NCBI GenBank assembly: GCA_907165135.1
Contig: OU015567.1
Span: 6,887,001-6,951,000, forward strand
Length of the DNA stretch: 64,000 nt
Direction: 5' to 3'
From: Oikopleura dioica
Taxonomy: Eukaryota; Chordata; Appendicularia; Copelata; Oikopleuridae
Below the pieces are notes generated by a model. That model was not told the DNA's origin, made no database searches, and was given only the letters and a program-made list of their open reading frames with translations. Shown one piece after another: positions 26,101-38,023 of the stretch. The translations under genes were made by a program, and so were the position numbers. Positions within the stretch are counted from its first letter, which is position 1, and each line of letters begins with the position of its first letter.

Positions 26101-27750
26101 ATTTTGCCGACCTAGTCGGCGCACGAATCAAATGATCAGCGTGAGATTGCTGACTTAGTTGACCGATTTTTTTGAAAATTCAATTATTGGATGTCACATT
26201 GTTAACACTTAAATTCGACTAAGTTGTCCATCTCCTCATAAGAGAGCCCAAAAACAAAATGTAAATTTGTACTGACCTCCCGGAACGTTGCCTACAAATA
26301 AGTCGTGCTAATCGCTGACATTGGCGCTTGGCACCGGAAATATCCGTGAAATCTGGCTATTTTTTCAAAAGAAAAATTTTTACAGTAATTGGATTCTAAT
26401 GTTAGGCCAATTTATGACTGAAAAATATCCTTTCATTGGTTTTTGAACATGTAGATTTCGAAAATTTCATAAAAATTATATTGAATATATCAAAATCTCC
26501 TTATAAATGCTTTTTTCTTCTTCAAATTTTGGCTAAACATCACGCACCATTGTTTAATCGTGTAGCTTACTCCAAAATGACAGTGATTTATCGATTATCA
26601 AGGGGTCCCCCCATGTTGAAATTTTCATGGGCGAAAATATAATGTCGCGCGCAGCCAGGGTGACCGAAAATAAGTTATCGCGCTCTTGGGCCCACCGCGA
26701 TGAATAATCATCGCTCCTGAAGCGCGAGGGCGCAGGGAAACTATCGGCATATTTTTGACTAATCCAGCCCGCCGATGGGAATTTTTCGCACTGCGCGCCT
26801 AGCAGCGAAAATGATTATCGCGCGCTGAAGAGAAGCGCTAGGTGCGCGATCGTCCAGACGACAAAATCTCGGATCCCTGGTTACATCAGCTTGCCTGCCG
26901 CCAGCGTACATCCATCGAAAGTGCTCGTCTGTTTCTAGTGCCCAAATTCCATGCTCAGAAAGCTGAAAAACTCGAATCACCCGCTGTTCGCCAATTGACC
27001 AAAGTCGAACGGTTCCGTCCGAACTGGCGGAAACGCATTGAGTTCCATCGCGACTCAGTTTTACGGCTCTGATGTTGTCCTTGTGGCCTCTGAGCTTCAT
27101 GAGCTTTTCTTGTGTTCTTGGGTCCCATAAGCGGATCAGCTTTTCAGTTCCCCCAGCGACGACTAAATTTGCTTGAGGATCCGTGTCGACGCAGTAGATC
27201 GAGTTCGTCGCCCCGTGAAGATTCATACAAGTAACTTCGCTATTATCCACCGTTAGCGTGGCGATCGCATTTACATCCCACAAGTAAATTTGATCATCAA
27301 ACCCAGCCGAGACGAGTTTATTCGTTTCAGGAGCATATGCCAGCGAGGAGACATAATCTTTATGCGTCCGAATCGTGCTCATGCAGTACGCTTTCGTCGA
27401 GTTCCACACTTTGAGACTTTGATCGGAGGAAGCTGAAATCAGAAGTTCTCCGTTGTTCGAGACGACCAAATCGTTGACCCAATCGGAGTGGTGTTCCATC
27501 GCATAACTTTCGTTGAGATTTTTTGGGTCCCATTTTCGAATGACTGAATCGCGCCCTCCAGTGAACACCGATCCGAATTTCTTGCAAATCTTTTGTTGGG
27601 TAATCATCAATGATCTTTTAGCTATTTTTCTGTATGTTTCTCCCATTCCTTTATACAGTTGACCCCGCCGCGATGAACAGACGCGTTCCCATCACGAATT
27701 TGGAAGGAGACATTTGTGCGATGGCCGCCTTGAGTCCGACTCAACGTCAT
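23093..27750 (-). CDS. WDR48 (UAF1), WD-repeat USP cofactor, interrupted by a hAT element
   Basis: WDR48 activates USP1, USP12 and USP46 deubiquitinases. Start ATG at 27750, just after TTTTAG. The first exon ends with a stretch like human (VSFQIRD then GGVN). The large exon (about 27619-26888) holds the WD repeats: [65 protein letters not shown]. The blade then breaks at GGRQAD, where a hAT element lies (25739-26879), and resumes with [14 protein letters not shown]. Later exons give [49 protein letters not shown] and [11 protein letters not shown], all as in human WDR48. The C-terminus continues about 45 residues past the human end, into the palindrome at 22864-23120. An intron of about 890 nt carries a MITE. 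Confidence 0.9.
23612..23716. repeat. GCCGC/GCGGC hairpins in a WDR48 intron
   Basis: Short stems such as AAGCCGC and GTGCGGCTT, then GAAGCCGCAAGCGGCTTC, follow one another. The same stem core appears in the centre of MITE family M1 and in the DBR1 intron element at 41455, so these are probably remnants of related elements. Confidence 0.5.
24152..24249. mobile_element. MITE family M1 (copy F) in a WDR48 intron
   Basis: Left CTCAGCAGCCTGAGTCAGGG, central AAGCCGCAATGCGGC hairpin, right CCCTGACTCAGATTTCGGCGAG. The outer arm is partly lost, but the inner blocks match copies A-D. Confidence 0.7.
25739..26879. mobile_element. hAT element, 1141 bp, 8-bp TSD, inside WDR48
   Basis: Terminal inverted repeat of at least 33 bp starting CAGGGATCCGAGATTTTG and ending with its reverse complement. 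Flanked by GTTACATC on both sides (25731-25738 and 26880-26887). It has no transposase ORF, so it is non-autonomous. Inside are two tandem units of roughly 120 bp (near 25830-26050) built from GCGATGG, CGCTCTCTCGG and GATCGCGCAGCCCTAT blocks. Both flanks are WDR48 coding sequence. On the WDR48 strand the duplication provides a donor (GAT|GTAACC) and the far terminal repeat an acceptor (GTCCAG|ACG) in the same phase. Confidence 0.92.
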
Positions 27751-28117
27751 CTAAAACTCAAAAATGAAATAACTAAAAAATTGGGTGTATTAATCTGAAT
27801 GGCCAGAAATGTGGACTCGCACCTTCAAGTCCTCCTGCTCGTTTTGGACGGTGACAGGCTTAATCAGAAGGCTGGGTATATGTATCGGACTTAGGGAGAG
27901 GGAAAGTGAGCATTAGCGCAGGCTTCATCTTTTGCGCCAGTTTTGCTCAGCAGAGCTCAGTCGGGAAACGAGCTATTCGTGCGCGCATAACTCGCTTGAT
28001 TACAGACAGTTCTCCGTCGCCTCCTTGCTGTAACTCCTCAAAAGAGAGACCGAGCCTAACATGGGTAAAATAGAATAATCCACACCCCCTTCCCACTCAT
28101 TTTCGCCCGAAACGCAG
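27751..28117. promoter_or_regulatory. Divergent 5' region between WDR48 and the EF-hand gene
   Basis: About 370 bp between two starts that point away from each other. A shared promoter is likely by position only; I see no specific element that proves it. Confidence 0.4.
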
Positions 28118-29556
28118 ATGGCGATGGACAAAAAAGTCCCATCTCGACGGTTATATACTATTTCAGAGAAAAATACAACAACCCAGCAACAATCCAACTC
28201 TACCGCAACTGAGTATACCAAAAGAAGTCTAAGGGGGAGCCTTAGCAGACAAGTAAGCTTTTATCAATCAATCAAGATTATTTGCGTTTTACTAACTTGA
28301 ACCTTCAGGCTCCTCTTTCAAGAACTAGGCATCGCAGATGTGGGATCAAAAATAGAACCAGAGGAAGGTTTCCTAAAATAACAAATATATCAAAAATAAG
28401 CACAAGAAAACTTGAAAAGAATTTGTCACTGTTTTCAAAGTATTCGAAGATTTACCGTCCGACGATGACCTGGAAAAATACAAGCAGCTGTTTATTCAGC
28501 AGCAGGAAAAAGGATTCATCGACCGGGCAGGGCTTTCTCTGATTTTGGAAAAGATGGGGAGGCCAATGTCACACGCGGAGATGCGCCATCTTATCAATTC
28601 CATGGATAGCCGACGAATAGGTTTGCATAAATAAGAATATCCAGTTCAATTGAGTTCGATTCTACTTTAAAAGATTTTGTATAAATTTCGTTAATTTCGT
28701 TATTTTTAGACTTTTCGGACTTTTTGTCGATTTTAACCACGGACCAGGTAAAATAAGAGGATCATTTTTTAATCCTGTTTTTGCTTCTTTCAGGTTCGCG
28801 CTGATGAGATGGAATCCATTTTCTCAGAGTTTGACAAGGACAATAATGGGGAGATCTCGTTTGAAGGTTTGTAATTATTTAGTCAGCGGAGATGATTACA
28901 ATCCTTTCAGAGCTTAAATTAGTAATGAAGGAGGTTGATGAGAGTTTGTCAGATGCTGATATCAAAGGAAAGTGAGTTGCAATACAGTATTCGTCGGATA
29001 GCAGTTACAATAGCTCGCGAAAAAAGATATGATGAAAGAAGTGGATCTGAATCAAAATGGCTGTGTAGGAAATTGGATTTCTAGCGCTCTGCGATCAGTT
29101 TTGACACTTTTAATTTCGGGTGTTAAAAATCCACTGATCAGATTTCAAGTCATTTTCGGCAATTACCCGTACTGCTTCTGAAACGCTAAGTTCGATGGCG
29201 GGCCGTTACATCGCTTCAAATCAAATAGGAATCGCGCATTCTCTCTCATCTCTTTTCCTCTTCATTAAAGTATTATCTCTATAACTATCACTTTCACGGT
29301 GAATCAGATCGATGGCCATTTTTATTTTGACAGGAAGATCCGTGAATTAGGCCGCTGCTTGTCCCCGAGGCTAAAGCACACGAGCAGAGTACGCGAGCGG
29401 ATCTCTCGAGGAGATACAGTCAACTTAGAAGTGCCAGACGTTCGAAACGCCGACTTTGCGCCCACGAAAAAGAGCACCCCGCCGGTACTCATGAAAAAAT
29501 CAATCATTCATTTAGCACAAATAACTCTCTTTCGCACATTTTTGAGCAAAGATTGA
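28118..29556 (+). CDS. Calmodulin/troponin-C-like EF-hand protein (5' part and frame uncertain)
   Basis: Exons 28441-28620, 28710-28747, 28794-28866, 28911-28971, about 29021-29072 and 29310-29556 give a two-lobed EF-hand protein. The N-lobe loops are degenerate (EKGFIDRAGLSLILEKMG; RRIDFSDFLSIL). The C-lobe has a good loop, FDKDNNGEISFEELKLVM, and a second, VDLNQNGC, completed across an intron. The last exon adds a basic tail of about 80 residues unlike calmodulin. An exon at 28309-28367 (LFQELGIADVG) joins in frame. The N-terminal exon 28118-28252 (MAMDKKVPSRRLY) does not match its phase, so the start is unsure. The junction at 28971/29021 is one base out of frame; one more A in the run at about 29025 would fix it. 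Calcium binding is likely for the third loop only. Confidence 0.6.
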
Positions 29557-29703
29557 TGAAATTCAGGCGCCGAGAAGCTCAGTTACGAAGAAGAATTGAG
29601 AAAAACAGAATGTTTTTTTATGAAAAATAAAACTTTGTTTATTAAAAAAATAATAACAAGACTTCTAAGAAGCGAAAAATGAAGATTCAGAAAAGTTTTT
29701 TCT

Positions 29704-31259
29704 TTATAAAGTCGGGTATTTTCTGTAGTATTCTGCAATCGCCCGTGCTAGGTTCTCACCAAGCTCGCTAAAAAACGATTCTTATATTAAAATTGAGCAA
29801 AAGTACCAGTATGCTTTCTGTGTGTACGGAACGCTTCTCAAATCTTTCTGGTAGTTGTAAAAGGAGACCTCCAAAGTGTAGCTCTTGGGGAAAAGCCCTC
29901 GTAGGACTCTTCTAGCCGTTCCAGATTTCACTGCGTCTTTGTTGAAATTCGTTTTTGACAGCGAAAAGTCTTCTGCAAACGCTGAGAAAATCTTCGGAAA
30001 GGCCTTTTTTCAGTTGAAAATGTAAAAATCATCGAATTTAATCGAATTTCCGTTAACTTGAAATGAAGCAACTGTGCCTGTTGCTCACTTTGTTGATCCT
30101 CAGAGACGACATTTCCATACATAAACGCGCCGGTCGCCAAGGAATGCGCGTGAATGTCAAAGCAGAAGTCAACAGGATGTTCCTTTTCAAGCCCAATTAG
30201 AAACGCTTTGACTGCATGTAGCCCAGGCTGCGCCCAAGGATTCGTATCCCGCCAGTGGCGATTCAAATCTACACTTTTTCAACGAAAAGTTCGCGTTTTT
30301 AGACTTACCAAAACCCATCAACGAGCATCTATAGTTTCCGAGCGCGACACCGTCCGGATTTAACATGGGGATTATCTTGAAGGTAACTTGATCGCGCAAG
30401 TACTCAACAAAGATAACAACAAATAAGCAACAAAAATAAGACAAAAGTTTATACCAAAAACAAGTTGTTGAGTTATCTTTCCTTTGCGATATTACATTCT
30501 TCAGAGGTGATAAAGTCTAAAAATCCATCCATAATGAAGCTCGCTGGACTTTCTCCAGGATGAACTCGGGCCATCACGACTATGTGTCGTTCTCCAGAGC
30601 CGATGGTTAGTAGGTCTATGTTTCTTTCTACCTGGATCATCAACAAGTCGGTAATATATAAATCAAGATTTCTTGAACCAGTTCCTTTTCTGAAGAGTGT
30701 GCGCTAGAACTCGCCGATCGACAAGACTTGACGGCAGTGATTGAATCTTACTCTGCATGCGAGCATAATCGTAAGGAAAGCAATACGCGAATTCGTAGCG
30801 CTCATCAACGTCGAATTTGAAGGTGAAGGAAAGGATGTATCCGCCGCTTTCGCCCTTCCAGTAGTAGCACTGAGACTGAGAAAGGCGCGTCCAATTGACT
30901 CGCGAAGTTGAGCGAACTACTGGGCCCATTCCTTCGCGATACAGGGATCTTCCCTAATCAATGGAGTGAGAAAAATGTTGGTGCTGTAAATGGACCTTTG
31001 AGAAATTGACGATATGGAAGATACAAGTCTGTCCAACTTTCGCATTCGTGACCGAGTAATGAAACCAAAGCCGATATTTCTGGTTGCAGGTGTCCACGCG
31101 AATGTACAGATCGTATTCGTTGTTTCCACAGTACTCTACTTTCCCGAGATTTCCTGATTCAAAGTCCGCATCGAAAATCAAGTGTCCCGGGCTAGTCGGA
31201 AGCTCTTCTTCTTCCGGCGGCTTGATGGTCTGGTGTTTTACGTTTCCGATCACGTCCAT
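29704..31259 (-). CDS. Cytosolic carboxypeptidase 6 (AGBL4/CCP6)
   Basis: M14 metallocarboxypeptidase that shortens polyglutamate side chains and C-terminal glutamates on tubulin and other proteins. The N-terminal domain reads FDADFESGNLGKVEY, RVDTCNQKYRLWFHYSV and IVNFSKGRSLYREGMGPVVRS. The catalytic domain has the Zn motif ARVHPGESPASF, the substrate-binding NPDGVALGNYRCSLMGFDLNRHW, and the second Zn ligand in DIHAHS. The tail has TARRVLRGLFPKSYTLEVSFYNY with the general-base Glu, then ends PTL at 29704. All features match CCP6. It starts only 86 nt after the VPS25 stop on the same strand, so it is probably the third gene of an operon. It is shorter at the N-terminus than vertebrate AGBL4. 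Confidence 0.93.
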
Positions 31260-31344
31260 TTTTGCTTTTCAACTCGACATTTTCTGAAAAATTCGACATT
31301 GAAGACTGGTAATTGAATGAAGAATTGTCCTGGTTTTTGCAGTT

Positions 31345-31948
31345 TTAGAAAAATTTAACGCCATCAGTTCCGATGAGCTCAGCCTTTCGCTCTTTTTGCA
31401 AGAGCTTGAGCGCGATTATGATGATTTCTTCGGGTACATTTTGGAAGATTTCGCCGCCTGAAAAATGTCTGAAAACAAAATTCTTTTCTCGATTTTCTTA
31501 CTGATTTCTTCGCCTTGCGAGAGCTCGAAAATCGTGCAGACTTGATTTATATGTCCAGACATCTGTGCCCAATTATAAAGTGCCGCCGCGAGCGAGGAGA
31601 AAGTCTGCGAAGAAAGGAGACATTTACTCTTTGATTTGTCTTTCCAAATTGCGTTGCCCTTTTGTACAAGTTGCGAGAAAACAGCCTCGACGAGCTCTAT
31701 ACTCGCTTGGCGCTCGATCTTCGAATTTGTGAATAGAACACTTCGGCGAATTTCGGAAAGGTCGATTGTTGAAGTGCTTGTTTTTCTACTGTGTTCTATT
31801 ACTTAATAAAGAATACTTAGAGACCTCCTTCTTGGGAACAAGACTCACCTAGGGATGACCAAGCATCAAGCTGTTTTTTCCTCGTCTCCTCATTTTTCTG
31901 AAGCGTGTAAAAGGGAGGAAAACTCACTTGCCACGCCTGGCCCGACAT
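31345..31948 (-). CDS. VPS25 (ESCRT-II subunit, EAP20)
   Basis: ESCRT-II component that helps sort ubiquitinated membrane proteins at endosomes. Starts MSGQAWQVSFPPFYTLQ, closely matching the WQ..FPPFFTLQ start of the family, then TRKKQLDAWSSL. After an intron come the winged-helix repeats (SIELVEAVFSQLVQKGNAIW, KDKSKS, ALYNWAQMSGHINQVCTIFEL, ALKLLQKERKAELIG) and the invariant end GVKFF, stop at 31345. Two short introns are seen. It lies 224 nt downstream of SMC1 and 86 nt upstream of AGBL4 on the same strand. Confidence 0.93.
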
Positions 31949-32171
31949 TTCTCTCTACACCTCTAGAATGAATCTGCTGCGTCAATCGGTTTTTGCGAAG
32001 AATAAAAGACAAGATTATTTCGGGTTTTATATGGGCTGTATTTTGAATGAAAACGGGGCAGTGCATTAAATTCAACTTTTGCTAAATTCTGGAACTAGTG
32101 GTAACTCGTGGAATACATTTTGTAGGGCGGTTCTGGAACTTGATGCAGCTAAGATTTTTTTTTGGTATTTT

Positions 32172-35100
32172 TTATCCGCCGGAGTTGGATTCGGTTTCTT
32201 GGGACTGGTCGTCTTCGTATTGAGTCAGGTCGAAAGTCATGACCTGAGATTGAATTCCAGTGCGGCCTTGTTTTGCGTAGATGCCGATGAGAGCATCTGC
32301 CTTCGAGTAGAACTCTTCTTTGAGCGAAATGACGATGCACTAGATCGCGAATAAGAAATTTGCAATAGAAGGCGGGCGTACCTGAAGGTCTTCTCGTCGA
32401 CCCTTGATGTAATCCGCAACTTTGCCGATGTTGGTATTGTCAAGCGCGGCGTCTACCTCGTCGAGGACAAAGAATGGCGATGGTCGATACGCATGAACTG
32501 CGAAAATAAGCGCGAGCGCCGCGATTGTCTAAAAGATTTGAAGATGAATTACCATAAGGATTTTTAGGTCAAAAATTTTTTTTCTTATATAAGGGGATAT
32601 TCTTAAAGCCCGTAAAAAGTTAGACAGATTCCCAAAATTCTAGTGCCCGATGACGTCATTATGACGTCATAGGGCCTCTTGAAAATTTTTCGTTTTCGAC
32701 CGTTTTTGAACCGGAAAACGACGGCCGATCCTATTTTTTCTTTTTGGATCTTGTAGCTCAGGACCTGAGCTTTAATTACCCGGGGTTGAAAAATTCTAGA
32801 GGTCACGTGTTATTACGTAATAGGGGCCCCCATAATTTGGTATTATCTTATATTGTCAATTTAACTAAATTTATTGTATAAAGTGATTATATTTTTTAGT
32901 AAAAATTAATCACGTGACCACAGATGACTCATAAAAGTCATCCGGAGGACCTCTCTAGTGGAAGAAAGATGCTGGAAGACTTCGAAAAAAGTCTCTCGAT
33001 TTCAATTTTTTTGTAATTTCAATCTTCTCAGCGCTTCATTCAGACATTTTCTATGGTTTCTTTGGTTTTTATTTTGTTTCTGCAACATTTTATAATAATT
33101 TTTCGAAAAAATCTTTTTTTTTAAATGAATTCTTCCAGCATCTTTCTTCCACTAAAGGGGTCCTCCGGATGACTTTTATGAGTCATCTGTGGTCACGTGA
33201 TTAATTTTTACTAAAAAATATAATCACTTTATACAATAAATTTAGTTAAATTGACAATATAAGATAATACCAAATTATGGGGGCCCCTATTACGTAATAA
33301 CACGTGACCTCTAGAATTTTTCAACCCCGGGTAATTAAAGCTCAGGTCCTGAGCTACAAGATCCAAAAAGAAAAAATAGGATCGGCCGTCGTTTTCCGGT
33401 TCAAAAACGGTCGAAAACGAAAAATTTTCAAAAGGCCCTTATGACGTCATAATGACGTCATCGGGCACTAGAATTTTGGGAATCTGTCTAACTTTTTACG
33501 GGCTTTAAGAATATCCCCTTATCTAAGAAAAAAATTTTTCGACCAAAAAATTCTTATGGTAATTCATCTGAAATTAATTCGAGTAATGAAAAGGTAAATT
33601 ACCTTTTCGCCACCCGAAAGATTATCCATTGGTCTGAAGCGCTTGCCAGGGGCGACGCAGTTGTAGCTGATCCCGTCCAAATACGGCTCATCCGGATTCT
33701 CGACAGAAAGATACGCTTGCGCGCCCGGATTTCGGCTGATGAATTTGTACGTTTCGTCGATTTTCTCTGAGACGAAATTGAAACAGTCCATCAGAGTTCC
33801 TCGGCGGCGCTGTTTGAACTGCTCGAATTGGTGCTGCGCCATCTTGGCTTGTTTTCGGATATCTTCGAACTCGTTCTTTAAAAAAAATCTAATCATAATT
33901 TTACGCAAGGAAGAAAGTACCTTCGTGGACTGATAATTTTCACGGGCATTGTCGAGTCGATTAGCGTTGCGCATTTTCGGCGGGATGCATTTATCCACCT
34001 TTGCGGCCAGTTCTCGCACCAGGGCAGCCATCTCGTCCTTTTTGACTTCTTCCTCGTCTTTGTGGAGGTCGGTGTATTCGTCGTCCAGAGAAGTGAAGTC
34101 AACAGTGATCGAGTTGTCGGTTTGGTAGCGCTGAGAGCCTTTTTAGGGTTAGAAACCTTTGCCGTTCTTATTGGTCGGAGCCATATTTTGACGAATTTTA
34201 TTGATCGAATATAAATCAACATCAAATATTGCAAGAATGAAACCCTTTCCTAGTTGGGACGTATCCATAGCAGACGAGTCCATTCCATTATCAACGACCC
34301 AGCTCAATTCCCCACTGCTGAGAGGCAAGTTGATGCAGTTGACATGGCAGTCGACATAAATCTGATGTCGCTGATCCAATTTCTTGTCGCGACGGATCTC
34401 GACGCCACTGATCTCGTCCTTGATTTCTCCTTGCTCTTTGTTCAGAACTCCGAGTTTTTCTTTGCCTCTTCAGTGGCTTTTGATTGAAGTTTGAGGCGGC
34501 CTTTCACTTCGACTCGTTTTTCGTGGTATTTTTGGAGATCTTTCTCCGCTTTTTGGATTTTCTCCTTTGTCTCTGTCTCTTTTTCCTGAAATCATCGATA
34601 AGTACACCAAATATTAAGAAATAACTGTACCTGGAGATTTTTAAGCTCGACTTCTTCGTTGGCAATCACATCTTTCCACTTGTTGACATGAATGAGAGTA
34701 TCGTTGCTTCTTTCGTATTCCAAGAGATTGGTCAATCGAACAAGCTGATTTTCAAACTCCAATCGCCGCTTGTTTTGCTCAGTCTGTTGGTTGAGCTCTC
34801 CCTGCTCGTACTGTCGGATGTTCTTGACGCCAATGTCGACGCAAAATTGCACGAATACTTCGTCTTCAACCTAAACTCGATTATTTATTTTATCTCTGGA
34901 AAAATCAAGACCTTTTCGTGCTCAGATTTCAACGAGTCCATGCGCTTTTGTCGACCAGCCATTCTTCCTTGGATCTCTTCGATTTCAGGCTGAAGATATT
35001 GAATCTTCTGCTTGAGATTTTTGATCGCATCCAAGACTTCCGCAATGCTTCGATTCTTGGAGCTCTCGATATCTTTCTCGTTGTAGTGGATTCGGTTTTG

Positions 35101-37367
35101 AAGCCCGGTGATTTGAGTTTCAAGTTGATGAAGAAGCGGTTCTTTTCGCTTCAATTTTGTGGCTTCTTTCAGCTAGAAAGAAATATATGAAAATTCGGTT
35201 GCTTTGAAATAACTTACCCGCTCCGCAAGATCATCGCGTTTGGATCGAAGAGAGTCAATCTCCTTTTCTTCCCATTTCGCAGCTTTTCGCTGGAGATCCG
35301 TAGCACCTCCAGAGATAACACCAGACTTTTGAAACAACGTTCCATCAAGAGAAACAGCCTGTTGTCGCCTCCAAGTCCCATCCGGGCGGCGGAAAATGTC
35401 AGCATGCCGGCGCAGCTCGCCAGACGAAACAAGTCGCGCATCGGCAGAGTTTTCGCAGACAAGGGAGTTTCCGCAAGCGTAAATGAGCGCCTTTCGGATG
35501 TTGGGATTTTTCATATTGATCACGTCGAAGACGAGTTTTACGCCCTTTGGTTCGGTGATTTCACGAAGCTGATCGTTGAGAGGCTTTGTTTCGATGTAAT
35601 CAAGTGGGAGGAAGGTCTCGGGTTCGCATCGCTGCTCTTTCATGTATTGAATACATTGCTTTCCAGTCGCCTCGTCTTCTACAACGATTGCTTCCATGTT
35701 CCTCCCAAGGACTTTGGTCAACGCGACGTTGTATCGCTTGTGAGTAGAATCACACAAATCGGAGATTCGGCCAAGAACGCCTGGATACAAGGACTTAAGC
35801 TTCTTGACCAGCTCAGATCGCCGCTGAGCCCGGCGAGATTCTGTTTTCTCGACATTTGCGCTTCCAAGTTGGTGGATGACTTTCTCGAGGTCCTTGTTTA
35901 GCGATGCGATTTGCGAATCAGCGCTTTGGACCTCTTCGCGAATCGCTTCCCGCCGCGTCTCCAGTTGGCTCAGCTGATCTCTTGTCCGCTTGTTGTAGTT
36001 GTCGAGTGTTTCGAGTCGCTTTGCGTGCTCTTCTCGCTCCTGCTCTTTGGATTTGAGAGTTTGTTGAATGTCCATTTGGCGACGCTCCTTGAGCTGGATG
36101 GCTTCTTGATCGTTTTGTTGCTCGCGCTCATACTGGCGGATTTTATCCAAGAGCTCGGAAGACTTGATCTTGACCTTTTCTTTGAGCTGGTGATATTGGG
36201 TCAGTTGGCTTTGCTGCAACTGGATGGTCTTTTCAGTTTCGTCGATTTTCGCTTGCTCTTCGAATAGCTTTCGGCGATTCTCCAGGTCTTCCATTTGCCC
36301 TTCGAGACCCTTGATGATGCTTTGTTTCTGCTCATGCGTCTTCATTGCTGCATCAAGACGTTTCTGCACGATTTCAAGTTTGTGCACCGTGTGCGCTGTG
36401 TTTTCCCGAGCCTTGATGATCGCAGGCTTGAGCTCTTGAATCGCGTTTTGCTTTTCTTCGCACTTTTTCTCGACGCTGTTGACTTCCCGCTGGATTTTGC
36501 CGATTTCGGACTTTTCTTTCTTGATCTCGTCCTCGCAATCGCCTTTCTTTTTCTGCACCTTTTCGAACTTCTTCTTGTGGATTTTAAGCTCTTCCTTGTA
36601 CTTTGTCAGGTCATTGTCGATGATGTACAGCTGAAAGAGCTTTTCTTGAATTTGCGCTTCCTCGAGCTCTTCTTGCAGTTTTTCGTATTGCTGCACCTGC
36701 GCCACTTCCTCCCGAGCTTCCTTTCTTTCTTGGGCAATCCCCTTTTTCTTAATATGCGCCGCTTTCGACGCCTCATCCGCTTCCTGCTGCTCGATCTTGG
36801 CTCTTTCATAATCTTGCTTGTATTCGGCAGAGCCAGAGATTTCCTCAAACATCGTCATCCGCTCTTTTGGATTCTTCATCGCGATTTCCTCTACTTTGCC
36901 TTGGTAGACAAGAAAGTTCTTAGAATTGATGAAAATGTTGAACGTCTCTAGCTTGGAGCGATAATCGGACGCAGACACGCTGCAACCGTCGATGTAGAAA
37001 TGGGTGGAGTTGTCTTTAATGACTCTGGCGAACTCGATCGACTCAAGCAAGCCGTCTTCGTTTTCCATCTTGATCAAGGCAGACACTCGAGCTGTGTCGG
37101 ACACAGGCTCTCCCACTGGCGCACCGTGAATGAGTTGGGAAACTCGCGAGACTCGCATGTTCTTGCTCTTTTCGCCCAAAACAAAAGAGATGGCGTCCAT
37201 GAGATTCGACTTACCGGAACCATTTGGACCTAAAGTATCCGTTCAGCACAAAATCGAGAAGGTCTCTCCTTACCGATAATCGCTGTGAACTTGTGAAAAG
37301 GACCAACTTTGATCTTGCCCTTGTAAGACTTAAAATCTTCGATCTCCAAATACTCAAGAAATCCCAT
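32172..37367 (-). CDS. SMC1 cohesin subunit (SMC1A type)
   Basis: Core ATPase of cohesin. Start at 37367 ([18 protein letters not shown]); Walker [20 protein letters not shown] spans the first junction. Then come [25 protein letters not shown], a long coiled coil, and the hinge ([62 protein letters not shown]). The second coiled coil follows, then [21 protein letters not shown] (signature) and, after a long intron, [13 protein letters not shown] (Walker B). The end is [17 protein letters not shown], then [10 protein letters not shown], as in SMC1 rather than SMC2-4. Most of the protein lies in one exon of about 2 kb. The signature and Walker B exons are separated by a roughly 1-kb foldback element. 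First gene of the SMC1-VPS25-AGBL4 run. Confidence 0.96.
32542..33569. mobile_element. Long foldback element in the last SMC1 introns
   Basis: Two arms of about 440 bp, nearly perfect reverse complements, are separated by about 145 bp. The left arm starts AGATGAATTACCATAAGG; the right arm ends CTTATGGTAATTCATCT. Landmarks repeated in both arms are GATGACGTCATTATGACGTCAT, CACGTGAC and TCATCCGGAGGACC. There is no ORF. The host intron splits GGEK from [11 protein letters not shown]. High arm identity suggests a young element or ongoing gene conversion. No clear target duplication. Confidence 0.88.
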
Positions 37368-38023
37368 TTTCGATCCGTACTCTTGAAAGAAAACAATGAA
37401 GATATTTGGCATTGAATATTAGGCATTTATTCAGCTTTTTATACCAGAAGTTGCATTTGTTGCTAAAAGTGGAACTTTTGTTCGGAATGCAGAACGCATT
37501 GAAATCAACGAGGAAAAATACAGATAGAAATTCGAGGGAGTTATAAAATAAAGGCATTGTTTGGGAAAGAACAGTAGGAGCATTTATCTTACACAAATTT
37601 AAAGTAAAAAAGGCTTTTTGATTCGCACGAAATTCTTTTTGAATTCCTAGAGCATACAGAGGTAAATTTTAAATGATCGAACAGAGGAAGAGAGGCTCAA
37701 AAAGTTGGGAACAAGATAAAAGTTGAGATGAAATAGTTTAGATCATGTGTGGCTCTGGATTATAGTCGTTGGTAGTCATTTCCGAGGGCTGGTGTGATAG
37801 CCTCGTGATTTCGAGATTATCTTCGTCGCGGTTCGAGCTCAGTCTGATGTGGTAGGTTAGTATTTGTTACAGTCAGAAGTAAAAAGGGATGAAGTGGATC
37901 ATGGTGGTGGAGGAATGAGAATAATTGAGGCTGTCGGTGTTTGGTACAAAAAAACTACCAGAAACTAACGGCTTCAACTAAAAACACCTTTGAATAAATA
38001 AAATTTGAAAATGAGGTGAAGAA
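37368..38023. other. Intergenic between Gla-RTK and SMC1
   Basis: 656 bp between the stop of the Gla-RTK and the start of SMC1, same strand. It should hold the RTK 3' UTR and the SMC1 promoter or trans-splice site. No coding exon seen. Confidence 0.5.

Noticed and set aside
35329-36951. Three long plus-strand ORFs (118-218 codons)
   Set aside because: They are exactly antisense to the large SMC1 exon. Coiled-coil codon bias opens the opposite frames, and the Leu/Phe-rich products resemble nothing.
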